64,000 bases of DNA, from contig NZ_OBMQ01000001.1 in the NCBI RefSeq assembly GCF_900217795.1, positions 487,011 to 551,010 of the forward strand, in the 5' to 3' direction. Source of the DNA: Ureibacillus xyleni (GTDB lineage: Bacteria; Bacillota; Bacilli; Bacillales_A; Planococcaceae). The position numbers were made by a program, and so were the translations under genes. Under the pieces are notes generated by a model. It was given only the letters and a program-made list of their open reading frames with translations. It ran no database searches and was not told the origin of the DNA. Shown piece by piece: positions 36,131 to 45,728 of this stretch; position 1 is the first letter of the stretch, and each line of letters opens with the position of its first letter.

Positions 36131-38053
36131 ATGAAGTGGATTTCTACCATTTCAAAAAGTCGCTTGAAATTAATTATTTATGGATTTATTCTTTTTGGAG
36201 TTGCAGTTGTTATAAGGCTATTTTATGTCCAAGTTATTCAGCATGATAAATTAACAGAGTTAGCAAAAGAAAATTGGGACCGTGAAATTCCCTTTGCAGC
36301 CGAGCGTGGTGAAATTGTCGACAGGAATGGTAATGTTTTGGTTACCAATAAACTTGCTCCAACCCTCTATTTTATGCCTGCTCAAAATGATAATATTGAA
36401 CTTGCTGCAAAACAGATTGCTTCAGTATTAAAACTTGATGAGAAAAAGCTTTTTGAAAAAATGAATACAAGGGATTATCTTGTAAAATTGGCACCTGAAG
36501 CAAAAAATATTACGTATGAACAAGCAGTTCAAATTCAAGGGTTAAAAATAGATGGCCTATATAGTGGAGTTGATTATGTCCGGCATTATCCTTATGGTAA
36601 TTTATTATCAAGGTTTATCGGATTTACAGGTTACGATACACAAGGTCTTGCTGGAATTGAATATCAATACGATAAATTACTAACATCAAAAGATGCAGCA
36701 ATTCGATTATTTACCGATGCAAAGGGCAATTCACTACCACACGTTGACGATGAGTGGAGAGAAGGAGACCAAGGTGCAACCGTTGAATTGACGATTGATT
36801 TAGATGTTCAACAAGTGGTTGAAAGAGAATTATCTCAGGCAATGAAAAAATATAATGCTGACCAAGCATTAGCAATTGCCATGAATGTCAATACTGGGGA
36901 AATATTAGCATTATCTTCTTATCCTACATATGACCCTTCAAATTTTGAAGATGTAGACTCTTCAATCTATAATCGTAACTTGCCGGTCTGGATGACATAT
37001 GAACCGGGTTCTACCTTTAAAATTATTACATTAAGTGCCGCCCTTGAAGAAGGGGTTGTGGATTTAGAAAAAGATACATTCCATGACAAAGGGTACACCA
37101 TTGTTGAAGGGGCTAGACTCCGTTGTTGGAAACGAGAAGGTCATGGTAGTGAAACGTTTTTACAAGTTGTAGAAAATTCATGTAACCCAGGCTTTATTGA
37201 GTTAGGTCAGCGTGTTGGACCGACAAAGTTACAACAATATATTAGAGATTTTGGATTCGGGGAAGCTACAGGATCAAATATTGCTGGAGAAGCTTCTGGT
37301 ATTTTATTCTCTAAAGAAGCATATGGTCCAGTTGAACATGCCACCACTTCTTTTGGGCAAGGAATCGCTGTAACACCAATCCAACAAGTACAGGCAGTAG
37401 CTGCTGCGGTAAACGGTGGTAAATTATATACTCCTTATGTTGTATCAAAAGTTTATGATTCAGAAACAGGGAAAATGGTGTTAGAAAATAAACCAGAATT
37501 AAAACGTACTGTTATCAGTGAGGAAACTTCTAAAAAGGTACGAGAGGCTTTGGAATCGGTCGTAGCAAACGGTTCTGGGCGGGCTGCTTTCCGCGATGGT
37601 TTACGAATCGGTGGAAAAACAGGAACAGCTCAAAAAGTAGATAACGGACGGTACAAGGATGGCGATTATATTGTTTCCTTTATTGGATTTGCCCCTGCAA
37701 ATAATCCGGAAGTGGTAGTTTACGTTGCCGTTGATAATCCAAAAGGGTCGTTAATTTTTGGTAGTACTATTGCTGCTCCAATCGTCGGACAGATTATTGA
37801 GGATATTGCACCGACAATCGGTTTAGAAGTAAATCGTGAAGGTCAACTTGAAAAACAGTACCGATGGGGTGACCCGATCACAGACAGAGTACCTAATTTA
37901 ATTGGTTACGAGAAACAGGAAATAATGAAGTTACAATATCCATTTAAAATTGAATGGCATGGTGATGGAAATGTGGTTACTGCCCAACTACCTGAGCCAG
38001 AAAACATCCTTGAACAAGATGGTACCATTCATTTGTATTTAGAGAATAACTAG
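36131..38053 (+). CDS. spoVD: SpoVD, sporulation class B penicillin-binding protein
   Basis: SpoVD is the transpeptidase for spore cortex synthesis, working with SpoVE. From ATG 36131, 10 bases after GAGGTG, the protein has 640 residues: a membrane anchor (about 15-33), the dimerisation domain, the transpeptidase with PGSTFKI, the SxN region VENSCNPG and KTGTAQ, and one C-terminal PASTA domain (about 585-640). B. subtilis SpoVD has the same single-PASTA layout, against the two here in PbpB. In B. subtilis murE follows; here mraY follows directly. Confidence 0.93.
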   Translation: MKWISTISKSRLKLIIYGFILFGVAVVIRLFYVQVIQHDKLTELAKENWDREIPFAAERGEIVDRNGNVLVTNKLAPTLYFMPAQNDNIELAAKQIASVLKLDEKKLFEKMNTRDYLVKLAPEAKNITYEQAVQIQGLKIDGLYSGVDYVRHYPYGNLLSRFIGFTGYDTQGLAGIEYQYDKLLTSKDAAIRLFTDAKGNSLPHVDDEWREGDQGATVELTIDLDVQQVVERELSQAMKKYNADQALAIAMNVNTGEILALSSYPTYDPSNFEDVDSSIYNRNLPVWMTYEPGSTFKIITLSAALEEGVVDLEKDTFHDKGYTIVEGARLRCWKREGHGSETFLQVVENSCNPGFIELGQRVGPTKLQQYIRDFGFGEATGSNIAGEASGILFSKEAYGPVEHATTSFGQGIAVTPIQQVQAVAAAVNGGKLYTPYVVSKVYDSETGKMVLENKPELKRTVISEETSKKVREALESVVANGSGRAAFRDGLRIGGKTGTAQKVDNGRYKDGDYIVSFIGFAPANNPEVVVYVAVDNPKGSLIFGSTIAAPIVGQIIEDIAPTIGLEVNREGQLEKQYRWGDPITDRVPNLIGYEKQEIMKLQYPFKIEWHGDGNVVTAQLPEPENILEQDGTIHLYLENN

Positions 38054-38127
38054 TTCATTTAGTTCTTAATTAATATTAAATTATTAATAAAAGTTTATTA
38101 AGAACAAGACTTTAAAGGAGATTTAAC

Positions 38128-39102
38128 ATGACAATTTTAACAACAATAACCATTCTAGCAATATCATTTATCGCTTCTGTGGTTTTAGCCCCAATAACAA
38201 TTCCAATACTACGTCGGTTGAAATTTGGACAGAGTATCCGTGAAGAAGGCCCGCAGTCGCATATGAAAAAAGCTGGAACACCAACGATGGGTGGCGTCAT
38301 ATTTCTTATATCTATCATTGCTACGACGGTAATTGTTGGAAACATCTACAACCTCTTTACAACACAATCAGTTGTAATGATTCTTGTTTTAGCCGGATTT
38401 GGGATTATCGGATTTTTAGATGATGGCATCAAAGTAATTTTCAAACGTAATCTTGGGTTAACGTCAATTCAAAAGTTAATTGGTCAGATTATTATCTCAA
38501 TTGCGGCTTTCCTATTAATTCGATTAGGTGATTTTGATACAACAATAAGTATCCCATTTACAGATATATCTGTTGACTTTGGTATCTTATATGTAGGTTT
38601 TCTTATTTTCTGGTTAGTTGGTTTTTCCAATGCTGTGAACTTAACAGACGGATTAGATGGCTTAGTTGCTGGTACTGCATCAATTGCTTTTACAGCTTAT
38701 GGGGTTATCGCATTATTTAATGAACAGCATGATGTAGCACTATTTACCTTTGCTGTAACGGGTGCGTTGTTAGGTTTCTTAATTTTTAATGCGAACCCAG
38801 CAAGAGTATTTATGGGTGATACCGGATCCCTTGCTTTAGGGGGGGCATTAGCTCTTGTTTCGGTTTTAGTGAAGGAAGAATTATTGCTTTTATTAATTGG
38901 TTTAGTTTTTGTGATTGAAACGCTTTCGGTTATTTTACAAGTGGGAAGCTATAAATTACGTAAAAAACGTATTTTCAAAATGAGTCCTATCCACCACCAC
39001 TTTGAGCTATCAGGTTGGTCGGAACGTAAAGTAGTTGGAGTATTTTGGTCCACGGCAGTAGTTGTCGCTTTAATTGCAGTATTAACGGAGGCCATGATAT
39101 GA
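38128..39102 (+). CDS. mraY: MraY, phospho-MurNAc-pentapeptide translocase
   Basis: MraY attaches phospho-MurNAc-pentapeptide to undecaprenyl phosphate to form lipid I. The 324-residue protein has about ten membrane helices and shows the catalytic aspartates in GFLDDGIKV (near 95) and NLTDGLDGLVAG (near 174), plus PIHHHFELSGW near the C terminus. The ATG follows AAAGGAG. Its stop overlaps murD (ATGA). Confidence 0.97.
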   Translation: MTILTTITILAISFIASVVLAPITIPILRRLKFGQSIREEGPQSHMKKAGTPTMGGVIFLISIIATTVIVGNIYNLFTTQSVVMILVLAGFGIIGFLDDGIKVIFKRNLGLTSIQKLIGQIIISIAAFLLIRLGDFDTTISIPFTDISVDFGILYVGFLIFWLVGFSNAVNLTDGLDGLVAGTASIAFTAYGVIALFNEQHDVALFTFAVTGALLGFLIFNANPARVFMGDTGSLALGGALALVSVLVKEELLLLLIGLVFVIETLSVILQVGSYKLRKKRIFKMSPIHHHFELSGWSERKVVGVFWSTAVVVALIAVLTEAMI

Positions 39103-40448
39103 ATCAAATTCCAAATTTTCAACATAAAAAAGTTTTAGTACTCGGATTAGCAAAAAGTGGTGTTGCAGCATCTGAGCTCCTACATCAGTTAGGAGCTTTC
39201 GTTACGGTTAACGATTCGAAGCCTTTTGACGAAAACCCTCAAGCACAAGAACTTCTTAAAAAAGGCATAACGGTCATTTGTGGAAGACATCCCGAAGATT
39301 TATTAGATGAAGGTTTTGAGTTGGTTGTAAAAAATCCAGGAATTCCTTATTCAAATCCGATTATAGCGGATGCAGTAAACCGAGGATTGCAGGTAATAAC
39401 GGAAGTAGAACTCGCCTATTTAATTAGTGAGGCACCGATTATTGGGATTACTGGCACAAATGGTAAAACGACGACAACAACTTTAATTTTTGAAATGTTA
39501 AAAAACGCTCAAAAACAGCCGTTAATTGCCGGAAATATTGGTACCGTTGCTTGTGGAGTTGCTACGGAAGCAGGAAAAGAAAATGTGATTGTTACTGAAC
39601 TATCTTCGTTTCAATTAATGGGAACAGTTGAATTTAAACCGAAAATTGCCATTTTAACAAATTTATATGATGCACATTTGGACTACCATGGTACGTTCGA
39701 GGAATATGCAGAGGCGAAATTCAATATTACGAAAAATCAGGATGAGAACGATTGGTTCATTTATAACGCAGATCAGGAAGTCGTGAAGAAATTTGCAGAC
39801 CGATCGAAAGCGCAGAAAGTTCCTTTTAGTTCGAGTGGTCGCTCGGATTATGGTATCAGTGCAGATGAACAAACAATTTATTGGATGGGAAAACCTATTT
39901 TAAGTCGTTTGAACATTGCATTACCAGGGAATCATAATTTAGAAAATGCTTTAGCAGCTATTGCCACTTGTATACTTTACGGTTGTAATAAATCTGCTGT
40001 AGAGGAAGTTTTAAAAACTTTTTCAGGGGTTCGTCACCGTACACAATTTGTTCGCGAGTGGAATGGACGTAAATTTTATAATGATTCAAAAGCAACCAAC
40101 TGCTTGGCAACCAAAGTTGCATTAAATGCTTTCCAACAGCCTACTATTTTAATTGCAGGAGGACTTGATCGAGGTCATTCCTTTGAAGAGCTGCGAGAAT
40201 CTATGCAATATGTAAAGGCAGTTGTTGCATATGGGCAAACTGGTGAACGTTTTATAGAATTTGCCAAGTCGTGTGGTATTGAACAGACTATCCTTGCTCA
40301 AAATGTTGAGGATGCTGTGGCAAAAGCTGTACCGATATCAGAAAGTGGAGAAGTAATATTATTATCACCTGCATGCGCAAGTTGGGACCAATATAAAAGT
40401 TTTGAAGTGCGCGGCGATTTGTTTATTGATGCCGTAATGAAGCTTTAA
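39099..40448 (+). CDS. murD: UDP-N-acetylmuramoyl-L-alanine:D-glutamate ligase
   Basis: MurD adds D-glutamate to UDP-MurNAc-L-Ala. From ATG 39099, overlapping the mraY stop, the protein has 449 residues: an N-terminal dinucleotide-like fold (LGLAKSGVAA), the ATP loop GITGTNGKTTTT near 115, TNLYDAHLDYHG near 185, and a C-terminal domain with FYNDSKATN near 325. A strong hairpin lies right after its stop, and spoVE follows. Confidence 0.96.
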   Translation: MNQIPNFQHKKVLVLGLAKSGVAASELLHQLGAFVTVNDSKPFDENPQAQELLKKGITVICGRHPEDLLDEGFELVVKNPGIPYSNPIIADAVNRGLQVITEVELAYLISEAPIIGITGTNGKTTTTTLIFEMLKNAQKQPLIAGNIGTVACGVATEAGKENVIVTELSSFQLMGTVEFKPKIAILTNLYDAHLDYHGTFEEYAEAKFNITKNQDENDWFIYNADQEVVKKFADRSKAQKVPFSSSGRSDYGISADEQTIYWMGKPILSRLNIALPGNHNLENALAAIATCILYGCNKSAVEEVLKTFSGVRHRTQFVREWNGRKFYNDSKATNCLATKVALNAFQQPTILIAGGLDRGHSFEELRESMQYVKAVVAYGQTGERFIEFAKSCGIEQTILAQNVEDAVAKAVPISESGEVILLSPACASWDQYKSFEVRGDLFIDAVMKL

Positions 40449-40452
40449 CAAA

Positions 40453-40487
40453 TGTGCTTAGAACAATTGATATTGTTTCTAAGCACA
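40453..40487 (+). repeat. Long stem-loop between murD and spoVE
   Basis: TGTGCTTAGAACAAT and ATTGTTTCTAAGCACA can pair over about 15 bp with one bulged base and a 4-base loop. No T tract follows, so it is not a standard terminator. It may be an RNA processing or stability element. It also shows that the open frame starting at 40454 is not coding at its beginning. Confidence 0.75.
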
Positions 40488-40519
40488 AATATTACAAATT
40501 GAAAAGTTCTTACGAAAGG

Positions 40520-41614
40520 ATGCCTTCACTGAAGTTTACCTATAAAAGGCTTTTTATTATTTCAGCACTTCTTTTATCACTTATGGGGATTCTATTTATT
40601 TATTCTGCAGGTACATATTGGAGTTCGATTCATTACGAAGGACAAATGCCGTTTTATTTGAAGCAATTAATTTACTTGATTTTAGCTATCGCAGTGTTTA
40701 TTACAATAGCCAATATGCCAACATTTACAATGGAAAAGACATGGATTACTCTGTATGTATTTTCGCTAATTTTATTAGTTTTAGTTCTTGTCCCTGGTAT
40801 TGGATTAGTACGTAATGGCTCGCAAAGTTGGATTGGATTAGGTCCACTAACGATTCAACCCGCAGAATTAGCTAAAATAACAACACTAATGTATTTAAGC
40901 TTTCTATTAGGGAAAGTAAGAAATGAAGAACGTGTTGTACAAGTGAAACATTTTTTAATCATTATTCTTCCTTGTGCATTAATTATGTTACAACCTGATT
41001 TTGGTTCTGTATTCATTTTAGTTGTTTCAGCATTTATTTTATTGTTTATTGCAAGGTATCCAATTAAGTTATATGTGGGTTTTATTGTAATAGGAGTAAT
41101 TGGCTTAATTGCATTAATTGCGTCTGCTCCGTATCGTTTAAAACGTATAGAAGCCTTTATTAATCCATGGGCTGATCCATTAGGAAGCGGCTTCCAAGCA
41201 GTGCAATCTTTACTTGCTATAGGCCCTGCTGGATTACTTGGACACGGATTTCAAGAAAGCCGACAAAAGTTCCTGTATCTACCTGAACCACAAAATGACT
41301 TTATATTTTCTATTATTTTAGAAGAAATTGGGTTTTTAGGTGGTTGTGTTGTATTAGTTCTGTTTGGCTTATTTATTTATTCTGGATGTGGACTTGCACT
41401 TCAATCGTTAAAAAGTTCAGATTTTTATGCCATTTCTGCATTAGTTGGCATGGTAGGTTTTCAAGCTTGTTTAAATATAGGAGTTGTAATTGGATTAATC
41501 CCAGTGACAGGTGTGACGCTACCATTTATTAGTTACGGTGGAACATCCTTAATGATTATTTGGTTTGTTGTTGCGATTGTTGTAGGGTTTGCAAATCGGA
41601 CCAACTCGGTATAA
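40520..41614 (+). CDS. spoVE: SpoVE-like SEDS glycosyltransferase
   Basis: SpoVE is the SEDS-family polymerase of spore cortex in B. subtilis, where it also lies between murD and divIB. The roughly 364-residue membrane protein has YLPEPQNDFIFSIILEE and LPFISYGGTS, the same signatures as FtsW at 647. The start is uncertain: ATG 40520 touches AAAGG with no spacing, whereas a rare CTG at 40529 would have ideal spacing. Since a vegetative-type ftsW exists beside pycA, I assign this one to sporulation by position. It ends 20 bases before divIB; murG and murB, found here in B. subtilis, are absent. Confidence 0.9.
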   Translation: MPSLKFTYKRLFIISALLLSLMGILFIYSAGTYWSSIHYEGQMPFYLKQLIYLILAIAVFITIANMPTFTMEKTWITLYVFSLILLVLVLVPGIGLVRNGSQSWIGLGPLTIQPAELAKITTLMYLSFLLGKVRNEERVVQVKHFLIIILPCALIMLQPDFGSVFILVVSAFILLFIARYPIKLYVGFIVIGVIGLIALIASAPYRLKRIEAFINPWADPLGSGFQAVQSLLAIGPAGLLGHGFQESRQKFLYLPEPQNDFIFSIILEEIGFLGGCVVLVLFGLFIYSGCGLALQSLKSSDFYAISALVGMVGFQACLNIGVVIGLIPVTGVTLPFISYGGTSLMIIWFVVAIVVGFANRTNSV

Positions 41615-41634
41615 AAGGAAGGAGGAGTAAAAAT

Positions 41635-42468
41635 ATGGATAAAGTAATAGACATTGAAGATCGCATACCAACATTAAGAGAAAAAAGAAGAAAAAGAACA
41701 AATATAAAATTTATAGTACTAATCATTCTGTTTTTCCTCACATTATTTTTACTCCTTTATTTCCAATCTCCATACAGTGAAATAAAAAAAATTCAAATAA
41801 GTGGATCTAATCTTGTAGAGGATAGCGAATATTTAAAGCAATCTGATTTACAAATTGGGGATTCAATGTGGGGTTTTCATGTTGGGGAAATTGAAAAAAA
41901 AATACAACAACAATACTGGGTGAAAAGTGTCAAAGTGAAAAGAAAATGGTTAACAACTGTAGAAATAAAAGTGGATGAATGGCAAAAAGTAGCTTATATT
42001 TCCGAGGATAATGCATTTTTTCCAATGTTAGAAAATGGCGATGTGTTTAGAGAATCAAATACATTAGAACCAATTGATGCACCGTTATTTTTACAATTTG
42101 ATGATGAGAAGTTAAGGAAAAGACTACTGAAGGAATTGGCGAAATTAGAACCAACCGTTTTAGCATTAATTTCTCAAATTAACGCAACCCCAACTAGTGC
42201 CGATCCATATGCGATTACACTATTCATGAATGATGGTTACGAAGTTCGTGCAGAAATAACAACATTAGCAGAAAAGCTTAATTATTACCCTTCAATCGTT
42301 GCACAAATTGAACACGCTTCAGGTTATAGTAAAGGGATTATAGATATCGAGGTAGGTTCCTATTACAAATCATTTGACGATGAGTACACACAACTTGATA
42401 TAAATCTTGAAGAAATGGATGTACAAGAACAGGAAGTGTTGGGCGATGAAGAAACCACATTACAATAG
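41635..42468 (+). CDS. divIB: Cell division protein DivIB (FtsQ)
   Basis: DivIB forms a complex with DivIC and FtsL at the septum. From ATG 41635, behind GGAGGAG, the 277-residue protein has a basic cytoplasmic part (EKRRKRTN), one transmembrane helix (about 27-46), then a POTRA domain (about 50-118; IKKIQISGSNLVEDSEYL) and a beta domain. The acidic C-terminal tail overlaps the start of ylxW by 23 bases. Confidence 0.92.
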   Translation: MDKVIDIEDRIPTLREKRRKRTNIKFIVLIILFFLTLFLLLYFQSPYSEIKKIQISGSNLVEDSEYLKQSDLQIGDSMWGFHVGEIEKKIQQQYWVKSVKVKRKWLTTVEIKVDEWQKVAYISEDNAFFPMLENGDVFRESNTLEPIDAPLFLQFDDEKLRKRLLKELAKLEPTVLALISQINATPTSADPYAITLFMNDGYEVRAEITTLAEKLNYYPSIVAQIEHASGYSKGIIDIEVGSYYKSFDDEYTQLDINLEEMDVQEQEVLGDEETTLQ

Positions 42469-43153
42469 CAAATTTACAAGAAAACAGTTCATCGTACTAA
42501 TTGTATGTATAAGTACAGGATTTATTATCGGTTATTCCTATAAACTTACAAAAGATGAAGTAAAAGTGAATACAAGTTATCTTGAGCAAGAAGAATCCTA
42601 TAGGGAAGAATTAATTTCTCAACAAGAAAGAAATAAAGAACTAACGGAAGAATTAACAGCTCTCCAAACAAAAAGAAGAGAATATGAAAAAAACTTTGCA
42701 GAAAACGAAGAAGATTATGGGCATTTACTTGAAGAGGCAGAAAATTTACGTCTATTGCTTGGAGAAATTCCTGCTCATGGAGAAGGCATACGTGTCACTT
42801 TAAAAGATGGAGAATATAATCCGAATTCAACAAATCCCAATGAATATATTGTTCATGAAAGTCATGTTTTCTCGGTAATAAATGAATTAAAAGTATCTGG
42901 AGCAGAAGCCATTTCAATTAATGGACAAAGGCTTAAATCCAATTCGTACATCAGATGTAATGGACCTGTTATTACAATCGACGGCAATCAATACCCTGCA
43001 CCGTTTATTATTGAAGCAGTAGGGGATGTAGATACGTTAATCCCTGCTTTAAAACTAGTTGGAGGAGTTTTTGACCAATTACTGAATGATCGAATCGTTG
43101 TAACAATTGAGGAAAGTGATTTTATTCAAATGCCAACAATAAATGATGAATAG
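42446..43153 (+). CDS. ylxW: YlxW, DUF881 family membrane protein
   Basis: From ATG 42446, 9 bases after AGGAAG, this 235-residue protein has one N-terminal transmembrane helix (about 10-28), a coiled coil (about 45-85) and a DUF881 domain (about 90-230; GIRVTLKDG, GAEAISINGQR, INGQRL then PPFIIEAVGD-like segments). The family has no firm function. Its constant place beside divIB and ftsA suggests a cell-envelope or division link. It overlaps divIB, so translation is probably coupled. Confidence 0.85.
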   Translation: MKKPHYNSKFTRKQFIVLIVCISTGFIIGYSYKLTKDEVKVNTSYLEQEESYREELISQQERNKELTEELTALQTKRREYEKNFAENEEDYGHLLEEAENLRLLLGEIPAHGEGIRVTLKDGEYNPNSTNPNEYIVHESHVFSVINELKVSGAEAISINGQRLKSNSYIRCNGPVITIDGNQYPAPFIIEAVGDVDTLIPALKLVGGVFDQLLNDRIVVTIEESDFIQMPTINDE

Positions 43154-43215
43154 TAGATCATCCTTTATTCAACGGACAAGCCCAGTTAAAAAACAGATAC
43201 AGGAGGGATTTGTAA

Positions 43216-43935
43216 TTGAATAAAAGAATAGTTACTAGAATAACGATTGTATCATTTATTGTAGGTTTAATGATTGCCATTCAATATAATACAATTCAAA
43301 AACCAACTGAAAGAGATACTCGAGACATATGGGAAATACGGCAGGAATTATCTGAAGAGAAAAAACGCCATTCAGAATTACTTTCAGAAATTGGTACATT
43401 AAAATCGATTGTAGATGAATATGAAAACGATGACAAAGATAGTCAGGCACAAATATTAAAAAGTACGGTTCATGACTTAAAAGTTCGAGCAGGAATTGAG
43501 GCTGTATCGGGTCCAGGAGTCATCATGTCTATTCAACCAGCAATGGAATTAGTTGCGTTGGGATTAGAAATAGAGCCGATTTCACCTGATTTATTAATTC
43601 GATTAGTAAATGAAATATATCGATATAATGGTTTGTATATTGAAATTGATGGGCAAAGACTAGTTCATACATCTGCTATTCGGGATATTAATGGAAAAAC
43701 GACTATAAATGGTTTTGCAATCGATGAATCAAACGTGGAAATTCGTGTAATCACGGAGAGTTTTGAAAAAGCGGAAAAACTCTACAGTTATTTATATGCT
43801 TCCACATTTCACGACGATTTTTACCTCGATAATTTAAGTCTCAACATTAACAAAGCACTGTCTAACATAACCATTAAAGAGTACGACGGAAAACTATCAA
43901 ATACATTTCTAGTTGAAAACAACAAAGGGGAATAA
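43216..43935 (+). CDS. ylxX: YlxX, second DUF881 family membrane protein
   Basis: This 239-residue protein is a paralogue of the gene just upstream: an N-terminal membrane helix (about 8-24), a coiled coil (about 35-80), then DUF881 with GPGVIMSIQPA, YIEIDGQRLVHTSAIRDING and VEIRVITE. Its TTG start at 43216 lies behind AGGAGGGA. B. subtilis also has the pair ylxW-ylxX before sbp and ftsA. The function is unknown. Confidence 0.85.
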   Translation: MNKRIVTRITIVSFIVGLMIAIQYNTIQKPTERDTRDIWEIRQELSEEKKRHSELLSEIGTLKSIVDEYENDDKDSQAQILKSTVHDLKVRAGIEAVSGPGVIMSIQPAMELVALGLEIEPISPDLLIRLVNEIYRYNGLYIEIDGQRLVHTSAIRDINGKTTINGFAIDESNVEIRVITESFEKAEKLYSYLYASTFHDDFYLDNLSLNINKALSNITIKEYDGKLSNTFLVENNKGE

Positions 43936-43937
43936 AA

Positions 43938-44306
43938 ATGTGGCTACCATTTTTAGGTTTACTTTTAGGACTAGCGTTTGGTTTACTGACTGATATACAA
44001 ATTCCCGTAGTTTATGAAAGCTATTTATCCATCGCCGTATTAGCCGCCCTTGATACAATTTTTGGTGGTATTAGAGCAAATTTGCAGCAAGTATACGACG
44101 ATAAAGTTTTTCTAACTGGTTTTTTCTTCAATATTGCTTTAGCTGCAGGACTAGCCTTTTTAGGTGTACATCTTGGGGTTGATCTTTATCTAGCTGCCAT
44201 TTTTGCCTTTGGTGTCCGACTATTCCAAAATATTGCAGTTATTCGACGAATTTTGATAACAAAATGGGAAGAGAGACATATAAAAAAGGGTGAAAATACA
44301 GTATAA
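43938..44306 (+). CDS. sbp: Small basic protein Sbp (DUF1290)
   Basis: This 122-residue membrane protein has about three or four hydrophobic helices (about 2-20, 24-42, 60-80 and 83-100) and belongs to DUF1290, known in B. subtilis as Sbp, just upstream of ftsA. It starts two bases after the ylxX stop, with AAAGGGG upstream. The function is unknown. The C terminus is short and basic (KWEERHIKKGE). Confidence 0.88.
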   Translation: MWLPFLGLLLGLAFGLLTDIQIPVVYESYLSIAVLAALDTIFGGIRANLQQVYDDKVFLTGFFFNIALAAGLAFLGVHLGVDLYLAAIFAFGVRLFQNIAVIRRILITKWEERHIKKGENTV

Positions 44307-44403
44307 TAGCTATAAAATTATATAGTATACTTGAATTTACTTAGACAATAGCTAGGAATTACAATAGAATAAAAAATAGGAGCAATCGAAGGAGGTGCGG
44401 TAG

Positions 44404-45693
44404 GTGAATCATCAAGATATTTATATTTCTCTAGATATTGGTTCATCTTCTATTAAAGTTCTGATAGGAGATATTACAAATAATCAACTACATGTAATCG
44501 GCGTCGGTAACGTAAAATCTAATGGCATTCGAAAAGGTGCAATAGTTGATATTGATGCAACAGTACAAGCAATTAGAAAAGCGGTCGATCAAGCAGAACG
44601 AATGACAGGTATTAAAATAGATGAGGTTATACTTGGTATACCTGCAAATCAAACTACCCTTCAACCAGTAAAGGGTGTTGTTGCTGTTAATAGTGAAAAC
44701 AGAGAAATTACTGATGACGATTTAGAAAGAGTTATTGAATCCGCACAAGTTATGTCGATTCCACCTGAGCGCGAGCTTGTTAACCTAATCCCACGCCAAT
44801 TTATCGTTGATAACTTAGATGAAATAAAAGATCCACGCGGAATGATAGGCATTCGCCTTGAAATGGATGCTACAATGATAACGACTTCTAAAACATTAGT
44901 TCATAATGTGTTACGATGTGTAGAGCGTGCTGGTTTGAAAATAAGAGAAATTTATTTACAACCTCTAGCTGCTGGTTTCTTTGCTTTAACTGAAGATGAA
45001 AAAAATCAAGGCACTGCATTTATTGATTTAGGCGGAGGTTCCACAACAATCGCAGTTTTTGAAGATGGATTACTAACTAGAACAGGAGTTATCCCTGTTG
45101 GTGGAGAACATATAACTAAGGATTTATCTATAGTACTAAAAACCCCTACAGAACAAGCTGAATTAATAAAAAAACAATTTGGACATGCCTTTTATGATGA
45201 CGCTTCCGATGATGAAATTTTTGAAGTACCTGTATCTGGAACAGACGTGACGGATCAATATAGTCAAAAGTTTATTTCAGAAATAATTGGTGTTCGATTG
45301 GAAGAAATGTTTGAACTTGTTTTAGATGAACTTGCTAGATTAGGGGTACGTGATTTACCCGGTGGAGTAGTACTTACAGGTGGGGTTGCACAGTTAGAAG
45401 GTATAGCACAACTTGCTCGTCAAGTTATGCAAACACGTGTAAGAATTTATACTCCTGACTATATCGGTGTACGTGAGCCGGCATTTACAACAGCAGTTGG
45501 TCTAATAAGATATGCACATTCAGAGGATGAATTTTATGGTAGAAGCCCGAACCAAACACCTGTTTATGCAACAATTGGAGCAGGTTCCACTCCTCCTAAG
45601 AAACAAACGAATACAACTGAAAAAGAAAACAATCCAAATAAACCAAGTGTAATAAACCGAGCGAAAAAACTATTTGATAAGTTTTTTGAATAA
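44404..45693 (+). CDS. ftsA: Cell division protein FtsA
   Basis: FtsA is an actin-like ATPase that tethers FtsZ to the membrane. The 429-residue protein has the phosphate-1 motif SLDIGSSSIKV at its start, the phosphate-2 segment FIDLGGGSTTIAVFE near 207, an SHS2 1C domain between, and an amphipathic C-terminal helix (NRAKKLFDKFFE) that binds the membrane. GTG 44404 follows GGAGGTG at 44391-44397. A 97-base gap after sbp may hold a promoter. Confidence 0.96.
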   Translation: MNHQDIYISLDIGSSSIKVLIGDITNNQLHVIGVGNVKSNGIRKGAIVDIDATVQAIRKAVDQAERMTGIKIDEVILGIPANQTTLQPVKGVVAVNSENREITDDDLERVIESAQVMSIPPERELVNLIPRQFIVDNLDEIKDPRGMIGIRLEMDATMITTSKTLVHNVLRCVERAGLKIREIYLQPLAAGFFALTEDEKNQGTAFIDLGGGSTTIAVFEDGLLTRTGVIPVGGEHITKDLSIVLKTPTEQAELIKKQFGHAFYDDASDDEIFEVPVSGTDVTDQYSQKFISEIIGVRLEEMFELVLDELARLGVRDLPGGVVLTGGVAQLEGIAQLARQVMQTRVRIYTPDYIGVREPAFTTAVGLIRYAHSEDEFYGRSPNQTPVYATIGAGSTPPKKQTNTTEKENNPNKPSVINRAKKLFDKFFE

Positions 45694-45728
45694 CTTTTTG
45701 AAAGACTAGTGTAGCAGGAGGAGAAACT

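Noticed and set aside
40454-40519. Upstream extension of spoVE from GTG 40454
   Set aside because: It begins inside a long hairpin, has no ribosome site, and the extra residues do not resemble SEDS N termini.
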